Assembly (NCBI RefSeq): GCF_000743715.1
Contig: NZ_JQEY01000002.1
Span: forward strand, 139,620-203,619
DNA: 64,000 nt
Reading direction: 5' to 3'
From: Palleronia rufa
GTDB taxonomy: Bacteria > Pseudomonadota > Alphaproteobacteria > Rhodobacterales > Rhodobacteraceae
Shown here: in pieces, positions 55,663-64,000 of the stretch
How positions within the stretch are numbered: the stretch's first letter is position 1
Layout of the letters: the number at the start of each line of letters is the position of its first letter
Position numbers and translations under genes: made by a program
The notes under the pieces: generated by a model
What the model saw: only the letters and a program-made list of their open reading frames with translations
Database searches by the model: none
What the model was told of the DNA's origin: nothing

Positions 55663-56180
55663 GCCGCGCGTCCGGATGTCGCCGATCTTGACGATGGCCC
55701 TGTAGCGGGGCCGTCATCGCGGAGCGGGACGGCGGCAGGGCAGTGATACGCGCCACCAAGGGCGTGGCCCTACGCTGACCGCTTCGGGAGACGTCCTGCG
55801 CCCGCCCCAGGGCAAACTGCCATGCCTCGCCCGGCAGTTCTTCTGTGCAGGGCAGCCGCGCCTGCATCGACCCCAGCGCGATCCGCGCCATCGATCCCGA
55901 AAATCACCCTCACCTCATTGCACGGCAGGCCAGGGGCGGAAGCATCGGGGCCCGGTGATCGGACGTACCTTCGGCAACGCGCACAACAAAACCGTCACCC
56001 ACCGGGACCAGCCGTGGTCCGTCGGACGGCTGAAACCCAACGGATAGCGGCGGCCTTGGATGCCGCGGCGAAACGCCGGCGGGCAGACTTCCAGAACGTC
56101 CGCCCTACCCGACGCGGGGCCTTATTTTCCGCTTGCGCCCCGGCGCGCCCTTGTCTAAGTCCGCCCTCACCGATGGCAGC
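55663..56180. other. 518-bp gap, no gene seen; hairpin near start
   Basis: Contains the stem GATGGCCC / GGGCCGTC (55693-55700 and 55708-55715, 7-base loop, one G-T pair) 30 bases after the lipoprotein gene, possibly its transcript end. Otherwise only arginine-rich chance frames. The end carries the tRNA promoter region. Confidence 0.4.
56133..56161 (+). promoter_or_regulatory. candidate promoter of tRNA-Gly
   Basis: TTGCGC (56133-56138), 17-base spacer, TAAGTC (56156-56161), 19 bases before the tRNA. Weak -10, but spacing and position suit a tRNA gene. Confidence 0.3.
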
Positions 56181-56255
56181 GCGGGCGTAGCTCAGGGGTA
56201 GAGCATTACCTTGCCAAGGTAAGGGTCGTGAGTTCGAATCTCATCGCCCGCTCCA
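56181..56255 (+). tRNA. tRNA-Gly (anticodon GCC)
   Basis: A complete cloverleaf of 75 bases with encoded CCA. Acceptor GCGGGCG/CGCCCGC (56181-56187 with 56245-56251), D stem GCTC/GAGC, anticodon stem TTACC/GGTAA with loop TTGCCAA (anticodon GCC at 56213-56215), T stem GTGAG/CTCAT with loop TTCGAAT. Reads GGC and GGT glycine codons. No prophage or attachment-site duplication is seen next to it. Confidence 0.97.
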
Positions 56256-56272
56256 TCGGATCGTCCACAGAG

Positions 56273-56281
56273 TTATCCACA
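56273..56281 (+). promoter_or_regulatory. DnaA-box-like site TTATCCACA
   Basis: A perfect DnaA consensus nonamer in the short gap between tRNA-Gly and the end of adenine deaminase, with a partial TCCACAG just upstream. A single box; there are no origin features. Confidence 0.4.
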
Positions 56282-56291
56282 AGGCCGCCTG

Positions 56292-57983
56292 TCACCGGAT
56301 GATGGCGAACCTGTCCACGTCGACCATACCGCGATCGGTGATCTTGAGGTGCGGAATCACCGGCAGGGCGACGAAGGCGAGTTGCAGGAAAGGCTCTTCC
56401 AGCACCACGCCCAGCGACTTGGCCGCGCGCCTCAGATCCTTCATCGCCGCGCGCACCTCCTCGAACGGCGCAAGACTCATCAGCCCGGCCACGGGCAGCG
56501 CCAGCTCGGCCAGGACGGTCCCGTTCTCCACAACGCAGAACCCGCCCTCGATCTCCGCCAACCGGTGGGCGGCCAGCGCCATGTCACCGTAATCCGCCCC
56601 GACGACGATCAGGTTGTGATGGTCGTGGCAGACGGTCGAGGCAATGGCCCCCCGCGCCAGTCCAAACCCCCGGACGAACCCGTTGGCGACATTGCCGTTG
56701 ATGCCGTGCCGCTCGATCACCGTGACCCGTGCGAGGTCGCGCGCGGGGTCGGGGCACAGGTCGCCGTCGGTGGCCGAGATCTCCTCACGCAGGTGATCCG
56801 TGAGGATCCGGCCGCCGGTCACGCCGATCACCGGCGTGTCGCCCCCGGAACCCTCCAGGCGGAACGTCCCGGGTTCGATCCGCGGCACCCGTACCGATCC
56901 GCGGCCTATGCCTGGCGTACCGGACCGTCCCGCGAAGATCTCTTGCGTCAGTTCCACCCCATTGGCCCAGACCGCCCGCACGTCGCATCCTTCGACCGAG
57001 CCCAGCGCCACGATGTCCGCACGTTTTCCGGGCGCGATCTGGCCCCGGTCCTTCAGCCCGAATGCCTCGGCCGCCGACAGCGACGCGATCCTGTAGGCGA
57101 CCAGCGGCGCCACCCCGCGTGCGATCGCGCGGCGGATCATGTGGTCCAGATGGCCCTCTTCGCCGATGTCCAGCGGATTGCGGTCGTCGGTGCACAGGCA
57201 CAGATAGGGCGACAGCCGTTCGGTCATCAGCGGGATCAAGGCGTCCAGATCCTTCGAGACCGACCCCTCGCGGATCAGGATCCGCAGGCCCCGCGACAGC
57301 TTCTCCAGCGCTTCGGCGGTGCTGGTGGCCTCATGCTCCGTGCGGATGCCGGCGGCGGCATAGGCCGAGAGAGCCTGCCCGGAGAGAAGCGGCGCGTGGC
57401 CGTCGATGTGCCGCCCCTCGAAGGCCGAAAGCTTTTCCAAGCATTCCGCATCGCCGCCGATCACGCCGGGATAGTTCATGAATTCCGCCAGCCCGAGAGC
57501 CTTGGGATGGTCCTTCCGCGCGGCCAGCTCATCCGCGCCGATCCGCGCGCCCGACGTTTCCATGTGCGACGACGGCACGCAGGAGGACAGCATCACCCGC
57601 AAGTCGATCACGCTGGCGTCCGCCGCCGCAAGGGCCCAGTCGATCCCCGCGACGCCCAGGACGTTGGCGATCTCATGCGGATCCCATATGGCGGTTGTCA
57701 CGCCGCGCGGGCCGACGCAGCGCGCGAATTCGTCCGGCGTGACCAGCGCGCTTTCCACATGCAGGTGGGTGTCGATGAATCCCGGCACCAGCGTCAGCCC
57801 GGCGAGGTCGCGCACCGGCCCGTCCCAGCGTGCGCCGATCCCGGCGATGGCGCCGTCGACAATGGCCACGTCGCCGGAAATCCGCTCGCCGGTCACCACG
57901 TCGAGCACCTCTGCGCCGCGCAGCACCTGGTCAGCGGCCGCATCGCCGCGCGCCACCGCGATCCGCCGCGCCAGACCGCCCAT
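56292..57983 (-). CDS. ade: adenine deaminase
   Basis: A 563-residue amidohydrolase of the Ade family, converting adenine to hypoxanthine for purine salvage. Metal and active-site blocks: [19 protein letters not shown] (about 69-87), [29 protein letters not shown], and [19 protein letters not shown]; the C-terminal Ade domain carries [11 protein letters not shown]. Length is typical. ATG 57983 shares one base with the stop of the small regulator-like gene upstream (TGATG), so the two are translated together. It ends close to tRNA-Gly on the other strand. Confidence 0.92.
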   Translation of the reverse strand: MGGLARRIAVARGDAAADQVLRGAEVLDVVTGERISGDVAIVDGAIAGIGARWDGPVRDLAGLTLVPGFIDTHLHVESALVTPDEFARCVGPRGVTTAIWDPHEIANVLGVAGIDWALAAADASVIDLRVMLSSCVPSSHMETSGARIGADELAARKDHPKALGLAEFMNYPGVIGGDAECLEKLSAFEGRHIDGHAPLLSGQALSAYAAAGIRTEHEATSTAEALEKLSRGLRILIREGSVSKDLDALIPLMTERLSPYLCLCTDDRNPLDIGEEGHLDHMIRRAIARGVAPLVAYRIASLSAAEAFGLKDRGQIAPGKRADIVALGSVEGCDVRAVWANGVELTQEIFAGRSGTPGIGRGSVRVPRIEPGTFRLEGSGGDTPVIGVTGGRILTDHLREEISATDGDLCPDPARDLARVTVIERHGINGNVANGFVRGFGLARGAIASTVCHDHHNLIVVGADYGDMALAAHRLAEIEGGFCVVENGTVLAELALPVAGLMSLAPFEEVRAAMKDLRRAAKSLGVVLEEPFLQLAFVALPVIPHLKITDRGMVDVDRFAIIR

Positions 57984-58219
57984 CAGAACACGCGGAACGT
58001 GAGGGTCGTCAGGCTGCGCTCGATCCCGTCGATGCCGAGCAGGCGATCGTTGATGAACTTGCCCACATCCTCTTCGTCGGGGACGTAGAGTTTCATCAGC
58101 AGGTCGAAATCGCCGGAGGTGGAATAGAGCTCCGAATGGATTTCCTTCAGGACGATCCTTTCGGCGACGTCGTAGGCGGTGCCGGGCCGGCAGCGGATCT
58201 GTACGAAGACACAGGTCAC
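57983..58219 (-). CDS. stand-alone Lrp/AsnC ligand-binding (RAM) domain protein
   Basis: A 78-residue protein that corresponds to the C-terminal RAM domain of Lrp/AsnC regulators without the DNA-binding part: beta-alpha-beta-beta-alpha-beta fold with [20 protein letters not shown], then [17 protein letters not shown] and LTTLTFRVF. Such proteins form octamers or decamers and bind small ligands. GTG 58219 is fixed by AAGGAG 8 bases upstream; relatives start at the same place. It is coupled to adenine deaminase, which hints at ligand sensing around purine or amino-acid metabolism, but the ligand is unknown. Confidence 0.8.
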   Translation of the reverse strand: MTCVFVQIRCRPGTAYDVAERIVLKEIHSELYSTSGDFDLLMKLYVPDEEDVGKFINDRLLGIDGIERSLTTLTFRVF

Positions 58220-58498
58220 GGGGCGTTCTCCTTCGATTTTCCGGACAGAATCACCACCAGGACGGCAAGGCCAGCCCCGGTGACTGTCCGGGAATTCCGC
58301 ACGCCACCCGCCGCACGGTTCCAGGGACAACCGCTCCGCCGGTCGGTTGCCCCGCCTGTCAGCCGGACCGTCGCTTCGCCAGTCAAGAACGCGGCCGACC
58401 CCTTGGACACAGAGCCCGACGCCCGCCAGCCCATCCCCGAACCATGGCAGCAGCGCGCGAATTCCGGCGCACCGATCCGCCCGGTCGCGGCGCGTTTC

Positions 58499-58738
58499 TC
58501 AGCGTGCTTCGAGCGCCTCGATCCGGGCCTTCAGCGCGTCGTTCTCCTCACGCGCCTTCTGGGCCATGGCCCGCACCGCGTCGAACTCCTCACGGGTCAC
58601 GAAATCGCGATCCGCCAGCCAGCGATCGACGACGCCCTTCATGGCGGTTTCGGCTTCGGTCCGCGCACCCTGGGCCACGCCCATGGCGTTGGTCATAAGC
58701 TGCGACAGGTCCTCGAACATCTTGTTGCGCGTCTGCAT
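58499..58738 (-). CDS. ubiK: UbiK family ubiquinone-biosynthesis accessory factor
   Basis: A 79-residue protein of the UbiK/BMFP (formerly DUF526) family: amphipathic N-terminal part [14 protein letters not shown] and a C-terminal coiled coil with [20 protein letters not shown] and LKARIEAL. It trimerises, binds membranes and helps the aerobic ubiquinone complex. The start is ATG 58738; the longer frame upstream lacks similarity. It is divergent from lgt. Confidence 0.85.
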   Translation of the reverse strand: MQTRNKMFEDLSQLMTNAMGVAQGARTEAETAMKGVVDRWLADRDFVTREEFDAVRAMAQKAREENDALKARIEALEAR

Positions 58739-58839
58739 GGGACTCCCCTTTTCACTCGGCCAGCATATGGTCATCGAAGCGGCCGTTCTCAAGCATTCGT
58801 GTGGTTGACTTCCCCCCCGCCCCGTCATTTCTGCCGCCC

Positions 58840-59724
58840 ATGATCATGGCCATCCCCTTCCCCGACATCTCGCCCGAGATCTTCTCGATCGAGCTCGGCA
58901 GCTTCACGCTGGCGCTGCGCTGGTACGCGCTCGCCTATATCGTCGGCATCCTGCTGGGATGGCGGCTTGCCGTTCGCGCGGTGTCGCGGACGGACCTCTG
59001 GCCGGCGAACCGTCCGCCCATGGCACCGACGGCTGTCGAGGACCTGATGACCTGGATCATCCTGGGGTTGCTGCTCGGCGGGCGGCTCGGGTTCGTCCTG
59101 TTCTACCAGCCGGCCTATTACGTCGCCAATCCGCTTGAGATCCTGGCGATCTGGCAGGGCGGCATGTCGTTCCATGGCGGCATGCTGGGCGTCACGGCTG
59201 CCGGTCTGCTTTTCGCCTGGCGCCGCGACGTGCCGTTGCTCCAGATGCTCGATCTGCTGGCGCTGGCGACCCCGGCGGGCCTGCTCTTGGGCCGCATCGC
59301 CAATTTCATCAACGCCGAGCTGTGGGGCCGGCCCACGGACCTGCCCTGGGGCGTGATCTTTCCCGGTCCGGCCGCCCAGTCCTGTCCGGGGATCGAAGGG
59401 CTCTGCGCGCGGCATCCGTCGCAACTCTACGAGGCGCTGCTGGAGGGCCTTGTGCTTGGCGCGCTTCTCATCGTGCTCGCCTTCCGGCGCGGCTGGCTCA
59501 AGCGCCCCGGGGCGCTGACGGGCATCTTCCTGATGGGCTATGCGGTCTCCCGCATCCTGGTCGAGCTGGTCCGTCAGGCCGATCCGCAGTTCATCACCCC
59601 CGACAACCCGATGGGCTATGTCGTGCAGATCGGTGCGGCGGGTCTCAGCATGGGCCAGCTTCTGTCGCTGCCGATGCTGGCCATCGGTGCCGGGCTGGTG
59701 CTGGCCGCGCGCCGCAGGCCGTGA
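58840..59724 (+). CDS. lgt: prolipoprotein diacylglyceryl transferase Lgt
   Basis: A 294-residue inner-membrane enzyme with about seven helices that attaches diacylglycerol to the lipobox cysteine of prolipoproteins. Signatures: [44 protein letters not shown] and [15 protein letters not shown] use ATG 58840, with the segment [11 protein letters not shown] as in relatives; GTG 58801 would add 13 residues. Its stop overlaps the next gene (GTGA). Confidence 0.95.
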   Translation: MIMAIPFPDISPEIFSIELGSFTLALRWYALAYIVGILLGWRLAVRAVSRTDLWPANRPPMAPTAVEDLMTWIILGLLLGGRLGFVLFYQPAYYVANPLEILAIWQGGMSFHGGMLGVTAAGLLFAWRRDVPLLQMLDLLALATPAGLLLGRIANFINAELWGRPTDLPWGVIFPGPAAQSCPGIEGLCARHPSQLYEALLEGLVLGALLIVLAFRRGWLKRPGALTGIFLMGYAVSRILVELVRQADPQFITPDNPMGYVVQIGAAGLSMGQLLSLPMLAIGAGLVLAARRRP

Positions 59725-60782
59725 CCCCGCTGGCGGAGATTCTCATCCGCCAGATCGCGGCCACTGGTCCGATCAGCGTGGCCGAGTACATGACCGCCTG
59801 CCTGCTGCACCCCCGCCATGGCTACTACACGACACGCGACCCGCTGGGGGCGGCGGGCGACTTCACCACCGCGCCCGAGATCAGCCAGATGTTCGGTGAA
59901 CTGGTCGGCCTCTGCCTCGCCCAGGCCTGGCTCGACCGCGGCGCGCCGTCCCCCATCGCGCTGGTCGAGCTTGGCCCGGGCCGCGGCACGCTGATGGCGG
60001 ATCTTCTGCGCGCCACCCGCCGCGTGCCGGGCTTCCACGACGCGATCCGGCTGCATCTGATCGAGGTCTCTCCGACCCTGCGCGCGATCCAGGCAGAGAC
60101 CCTGCGCGACCACGCCCCGGTGCTCTGCACCTCCCTGGATCAGGTGCCGGACCTGCCGCTCTGGCTCGTCGCGAATGAGGTCTTCGACGCCTTGCCCATC
60201 CGCCAGTTCCTGCGCGACGGCGACAGCTGGCGTGAGCGGCTGGTCGGGGCGGCGGACGGCGCGCTGACCTTCGCGCTCAGCGACCCGGTGCCGCTGGCGG
60301 CCCTTTCCCACCGACTGGCCGACACCCACGATGGCGACATGGTGGAGACCAGCGGCGCGGCAGAGGCCTTGGCCCAGACCATCGGCGCCCGCGTCGCGGC
60401 CCGGGGCGGTGCGGCCCTCATCATCGACTACGGCAGCGACACTTCGCTTGGCGACACGTTCCAGGCGGTGCGCGGACACGCCAAGGAGGCGCCCCTTGCC
60501 TTTCCGGGCGCGGCCGACCTGACGGCGCATGTGGATTTCGGGGCACTGGCCGCCGCGTCGCCCGCAGCCGCCAGCCGTCTCGTGCCGCAGGGCGCGTGGC
60601 TGGAGCGGCTGGGCATCGCACCCCGTGCGCGGGCTCTCGCCCAGGGTCTCACGGATTCGGCCCTGGACGCCCATGTGACCGCGCACCGGCGGTTGACCCA
60701 TCCCGAAGAGATGGGCACCCTTTTCAAGATCATGGCCCTGCACGACGACGCGGGCCCGCCCCCCGGACTGGAGGCCAATTGA
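59721..60782 (+). CDS. MidA/NDUFAF7-like SAM methyltransferase
   Basis: A 353-residue methyltransferase of the MidA (DUF185) family, homologous to mitochondrial NDUFAF7, which methylates an arginine of a complex I subunit during assembly. Seen: [20 protein letters not shown] near residue 35, SAM motif [32 protein letters not shown], and ALIIDYGS near 235. It starts at GTG 59721 within the lgt stop and is followed by pgeF overlapping its own stop (TTGA). The lgt-midA-pgeF order is common in alphaproteobacteria. Confidence 0.9.
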   Translation: MTPLAEILIRQIAATGPISVAEYMTACLLHPRHGYYTTRDPLGAAGDFTTAPEISQMFGELVGLCLAQAWLDRGAPSPIALVELGPGRGTLMADLLRATRRVPGFHDAIRLHLIEVSPTLRAIQAETLRDHAPVLCTSLDQVPDLPLWLVANEVFDALPIRQFLRDGDSWRERLVGAADGALTFALSDPVPLAALSHRLADTHDGDMVETSGAAEALAQTIGARVAARGGAALIIDYGSDTSLGDTFQAVRGHAKEAPLAFPGAADLTAHVDFGALAAASPAAASRLVPQGAWLERLGIAPRARALAQGLTDSALDAHVTAHRRLTHPEEMGTLFKIMALHDDAGPPPGLEAN

Positions 60783-61540
60783 CCATCGCGCCGATCCTCT
60801 CTGGCATCCTGTCGCCCGTCGCCCATGGATTCTTCACCCGCAAGGGCGGAGCGTCCTCCGGGGTCTTCGCGGGTCTGAACTGCGGGCACGGATCGTCCGA
60901 CCAGAATGACATCGTGCAGATCAACCGCGCCCGCGTGGCCGCTGCGATGGGCGTGGCGGTGGATGCGCTCAAGACCGTGCGGCAGGTCCATTCGGCGGAT
61001 GCCGTCATCGTCCGGGATGCTGATCGGACCCCCGACGGACCTGCGGACGCCATGGCGACGAACGTGCCGGGCGTGGCGCTGGGCATCCTGACCGCCGACT
61101 GCATGCCGATCCTGCTGTCAGACCCGCAGGCCGGTGTGGTCGGCGCAGCCCATGCGGGGTGGCGCGGGGCGCGCGACGGGGTGATCGGCGCGGTGCTGGC
61201 AGCGATGGAGGGTCTGGGCGCGAACCGCAGCCGGGTCCGGGCGGCCATCGGGCCCACGATCTCGCAGGCGCATTATGAGGTCGGTCCGGAACTTTTGGAC
61301 GAGTTTCTGTCGGAGGACCCCCAGGCGCATCGGTTCTTTGCCGGCGGACGGGGCGACCGGCTGCAATTCGACCTGCCGGGCTACGGGCTTCATCGCCTGC
61401 GCGCCGAGGGCGTGGGCGGGGCGGAATGGATCCGCCACTGCACCTACCGCGATGCCGGGCGGTTCTTCTCCTACCGCCGGGCGACCCACCGGAAAGAGGC
61501 CGACTACGGCCGCCTCATCTCGGTCATCCGCTGCGGCTGA
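60779..61540 (+). CDS. pgeF: peptidoglycan editing factor PgeF (laccase-like, DUF152)
   Basis: A 253-residue protein of the YfiH/DUF152 family, which removes wrongly placed L-serine-containing muropeptide precursors or acts as a purine nucleoside enzyme in relatives. Metal site blocks: FFTRKGGASSGVF, LNCGHGSSDQ, LTADCMPILL and VVGAAHAGWRGARDGVIGA. The start is TTG 60779, overlapping the stop of the methyltransferase gene; no better start exists before the first conserved block. Third gene of the operon. Confidence 0.88.
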   Translation: MTIAPILSGILSPVAHGFFTRKGGASSGVFAGLNCGHGSSDQNDIVQINRARVAAAMGVAVDALKTVRQVHSADAVIVRDADRTPDGPADAMATNVPGVALGILTADCMPILLSDPQAGVVGAAHAGWRGARDGVIGAVLAAMEGLGANRSRVRAAIGPTISQAHYEVGPELLDEFLSEDPQAHRFFAGGRGDRLQFDLPGYGLHRLRAEGVGGAEWIRHCTYRDAGRFFSYRRATHRKEADYGRLISVIRCG

Positions 61541-61804
61541 GCCGCCGCGCCATCGCCCGATCCGTGGCCGGGACACACATTGACGAAGCGCGACATGGGC
61601 AAGGCGGTCATGCCCACCCCCGGACCGGGTCGCAGGTCCCCTTGCCGGCCGGACTGCCCGCAGTTTCGCCGCACCGCCGGGCCCTGGCGGCGGTCGCCAT
61701 CGACGCCGCGGCCCAACCTGCCGAGAAGGCACAGCCGTCGGACATTGCAACTCAACGCGCGGGGTCCGCGGGGGCCGTCCAATCGGACAGCCATCGCCGG
61801 CCGG

Positions 61805-62305
61805 TCAGGCGCTGCGGGCCAGCCGGTCCTCAAGAATGTCGAAGGGCACGCCCGGCGCGTCCTTGGCTGCCCGGATCACCAGGGACGTCTTGACGCTGCC
61901 GACATTCGGTGCCGTCAACAGTTCCGTCGTCAGGAAGGTCTGGAAGGTCGACAGGTCCGGTGCCACGCATTTCAGCACGAAATCCACCTCGCCGTTCAGC
62001 ATGTGGCATTCCCGGACCAGCGGCCAGTTCCTGCACAGGGTCTCGAAGGCCGACAGGTCCACCTCGGCCTGGCTCTGCAACCCGACCATGGCGAACACCT
62101 GAACCTCGAATCCCAGCTGCCGGACGTTGACCCTGGCGTGGTAGCCGCCGATGAACCCCGCCTCTTCCAGCGTCCGCACCCGGCGCAGGCAGGGCGGCGC
62201 AGAGATGCCCACGCGCTTGGCCAGCTCGACATTGGTCATCCGGCCGTCGCGCTGAAGCTCCGCCAGGATCTTGCGGTCGATTGCGTCGAGTTTCTGTCCG
62301 GGCAT
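61805..62305 (-). CDS. Lrp/AsnC family transcriptional regulator
   Basis: A 166-residue regulator: winged helix (about 8-60) with [20 protein letters not shown] and [20 protein letters not shown], a linker, then the RAM ligand-binding domain (about 75-150, [36 protein letters not shown]). It is divergent from trxB with a 148-base gap, a pairing common in Rhodobacterales, so it may control its own gene and perhaps trxB. The effector is probably an amino acid. Confidence 0.92.
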   Translation of the reverse strand: MPGQKLDAIDRKILAELQRDGRMTNVELAKRVGISAPPCLRRVRTLEEAGFIGGYHARVNVRQLGFEVQVFAMVGLQSQAEVDLSAFETLCRNWPLVRECHMLNGEVDFVLKCVAPDLSTFQTFLTTELLTAPNVGSVKTSLVIRAAKDAPGVPFDILEDRLARSA

Positions 62306-62453
62306 GGAGTCCTCAACCCTTTTGCCGAACCCTTACGCCCGACCGTCCCCATGCGCAATAAAGTTTCGCCGCTGGCCTGATTCCCGGTGCGGGGTTTCGG
62401 CCCGCGTCGCCAGCGCCTATATCGCGCCGCAACCCGGAGTTCGGAGACAGACC

Positions 62454-63458
62454 ATGCCGCAGGATCGCCACGTCAAGCTTCTCATCATCGGCTCCGGCCC
62501 GGCCGGCTATACCGCCGCCGTCTATGCCGCCCGCGCGATGCTGGACCCGGTGCTGGTCCAGGGCATCCAGCCCGGCGGCCAGCTGACCATCACCACGGAC
62601 GTGGAGAACTGGCCGGGCGACGCCTCTGTTCTGGGGCCCGATCTGATGCAGCGGATGGAGCACCACGCCCGCGAGATGGGCGCCGAGATCGTGTCCGACC
62701 ATATCTCCTCGGTCGATCTTGGCCGCCGTCCGTTCACCGCCCGGGCCGACAGCGGCATGACCTTTACCGCCGACGCGGTGATCCTGGCCACCGGCGCCCA
62801 GGCCAAGTGGCTGGGCCTGCGGTCGGAAGACGCGTTCAAGGGCTTCGGCGTCTCGGCATGCGCCACCTGCGACGGTTTCTTCTACCGCGGCCAGGAGGTC
62901 GCCGTGATCGGCGGCGGCAACACCGCCGTCGAGGAGGCGCTGTTTCTCACCAACTTCGCCTCCAGGGTCACCGTGATCCACCGCCGCGACGAATTCCGGG
63001 CCGAAAAGATCCTTCAGAAGCGTCTGATGGACCACCCCAAGGTCAAGGTGATCTGGAACCACCGGCTGGACAGCGTTTACGGAACCGATGCGCCGAAAGG
63101 CGTGGAAGGCGTGCGTCTGGCCCATGTGGACAGCGGCAAGATCACCGATCTGCCGGTCAAGGGCGTGTTCATCGCCATCGGCCACGCGCCGGCGTCCGAG
63201 TTGGTGAAGGACCAGCTGGAAACCCATATGGGCGGCTATGTGGTGACCAAGCCCGATTCGACGGAAACCTCGATCCCCGGGGTTTTCGCGGCGGGTGACC
63301 TGACCGACCACATCTACCGCCAGGCGGTCACCAGCGCCGGGATGGGCTGCATGGCCGCGCTGGAGGCCGAGCGCTGGCTGACCGAACAAAGCCTCGACCA
63401 TGGCAAGGACGAAAGCGAACCGCTGGGCTACGGCGCACCGGTCGAACCGGCCGGCTGA
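62454..63458 (+). CDS. trxB: thioredoxin reductase
   Basis: A 334-residue NADPH flavoenzyme that keeps thioredoxin reduced. FAD site [18 protein letters not shown] (11-28), redox pair Cys136-Ala-Thr-Cys139 in [18 protein letters not shown] site [16 protein letters not shown], and the C-terminal FAD block [20 protein letters not shown]. The start is ATG 62454. The C-terminus is about 15 residues longer than in E. coli, as usual in the order. Confidence 0.95.
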   Translation: MPQDRHVKLLIIGSGPAGYTAAVYAARAMLDPVLVQGIQPGGQLTITTDVENWPGDASVLGPDLMQRMEHHAREMGAEIVSDHISSVDLGRRPFTARADSGMTFTADAVILATGAQAKWLGLRSEDAFKGFGVSACATCDGFFYRGQEVAVIGGGNTAVEEALFLTNFASRVTVIHRRDEFRAEKILQKRLMDHPKVKVIWNHRLDSVYGTDAPKGVEGVRLAHVDSGKITDLPVKGVFIAIGHAPASELVKDQLETHMGGYVVTKPDSTETSIPGVFAAGDLTDHIYRQAVTSAGMGCMAALEAERWLTEQSLDHGKDESEPLGYGAPVEPAG

Positions 63459-63678
63459 GCCGAGAGAACCGCCTCCTGCCGTGGAACACTCGGTCCGGCA
63501 AGGTCCGGACGCGGCAGCGGACGCACCGATGGCCCGCGATCCGTCCCGTTCGGCGACGAAGCGAACCGCGCCCCTGTTTCATCCGGTCGGGATCTTCCCG
63601 TTTGGGGGGCAGGTGTCCGTCCCTGCCGGCGAAAATGGCTAAAACACCCGGGCAAGGGTTGTGCGGCGGCCGATTTAG

Positions 63679-64000
<322 letters not shown>

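Noticed and set aside
56181-56291. tRNA-Gly as integration site of a genomic island
   Set aside because: Housekeeping genes lie on both sides and no duplicated tRNA end or integrase is seen.

Overview
The window is a 64 kb piece of a GC-rich alphaproteobacterial chromosome, most likely Rhodobacteraceae/Roseobacteraceae (Rhodobacterales). The evidence is the gene order and protein types: a complete division and cell wall (dcw) cluster ending ftsZ-lpxC-bamD-recN, an MurE with the DNPR meso-diaminopimelate motif, lgt-midA-pgeF, trxB next to a divergent lrp, a single-chain pyruvate carboxylase, and zur-znuC-znuB. Stop/start overlaps (ATGA, GTGA, TTGA, TGATG) are very common, so most genes sit in translationally coupled operons.

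Layout. 1-2148 (minus): threonine dehydratase (cut by the window edge), alpha/beta hydrolase, haloacid dehalogenase. 2389-9104 (plus): SlyD-like FKBP isomerase, an exported DUF302 protein coupled to a thiamine-diphosphate enzyme and a CaiB-type CoA transferase, then a TTC38-like TPR protein and an OpgC acyltransferase. 9104-9942: an intact IS5-family (IS427-type) insertion sequence sitting exactly in the opgC stop codon. 9945-15100: about 5 kb of decayed DNA, made of a Mu-like prophage remnant (MuA fragments, gpT head-protein fragment) whose transposase gene is split by a degraded IS3-family element, followed by a broken endonuclease/exonuclease/phosphatase gene. 15116-17104: Zur box and zur-znuC-znuB. 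17109-21916: galE, nagK-nagA, CLC channel.

22556-46773 (almost all minus): recN, bamD, lpxC, ftsZ, ftsA, ftsQ, ddl, murB, murC, murG, ftsW, [baiN-like oxidoreductase on the other strand], murD, mraY, murF, murE, ftsI, ftsL, rsmH, mraZ, read from last to first. Together they make lipid II from UDP-MurNAc, build the divisome, and supply lipid A and outer-membrane assembly. mraZ is preceded by a long AT-rich leader like the UpsM leader of Rhodobacter sphaeroides.

47534-47786 (plus) holds the most notable signal: six tandem stem-loops, each showing the same ten-base loop ACCTCCTCCC and the last followed by a T-run. This matches the CcsR/cuckoo family of stress-induced alphaproteobacterial small RNAs with an anti-Shine-Dalgarno-like loop. 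It converges on an orphan receiver-domain protein.

48273-64000: uvrD, a flavin alpha-hydroxy-acid dehydrogenase overlapping pyruvate carboxylase, a small glycine-zipper lipoprotein, tRNA-Gly(GCC), adenine deaminase with a small coupled Lrp-type ligand-binding protein, ubiK, lgt-midA-pgeF, lrp/trxB, and the start of a sulfate adenylyltransferase gene.
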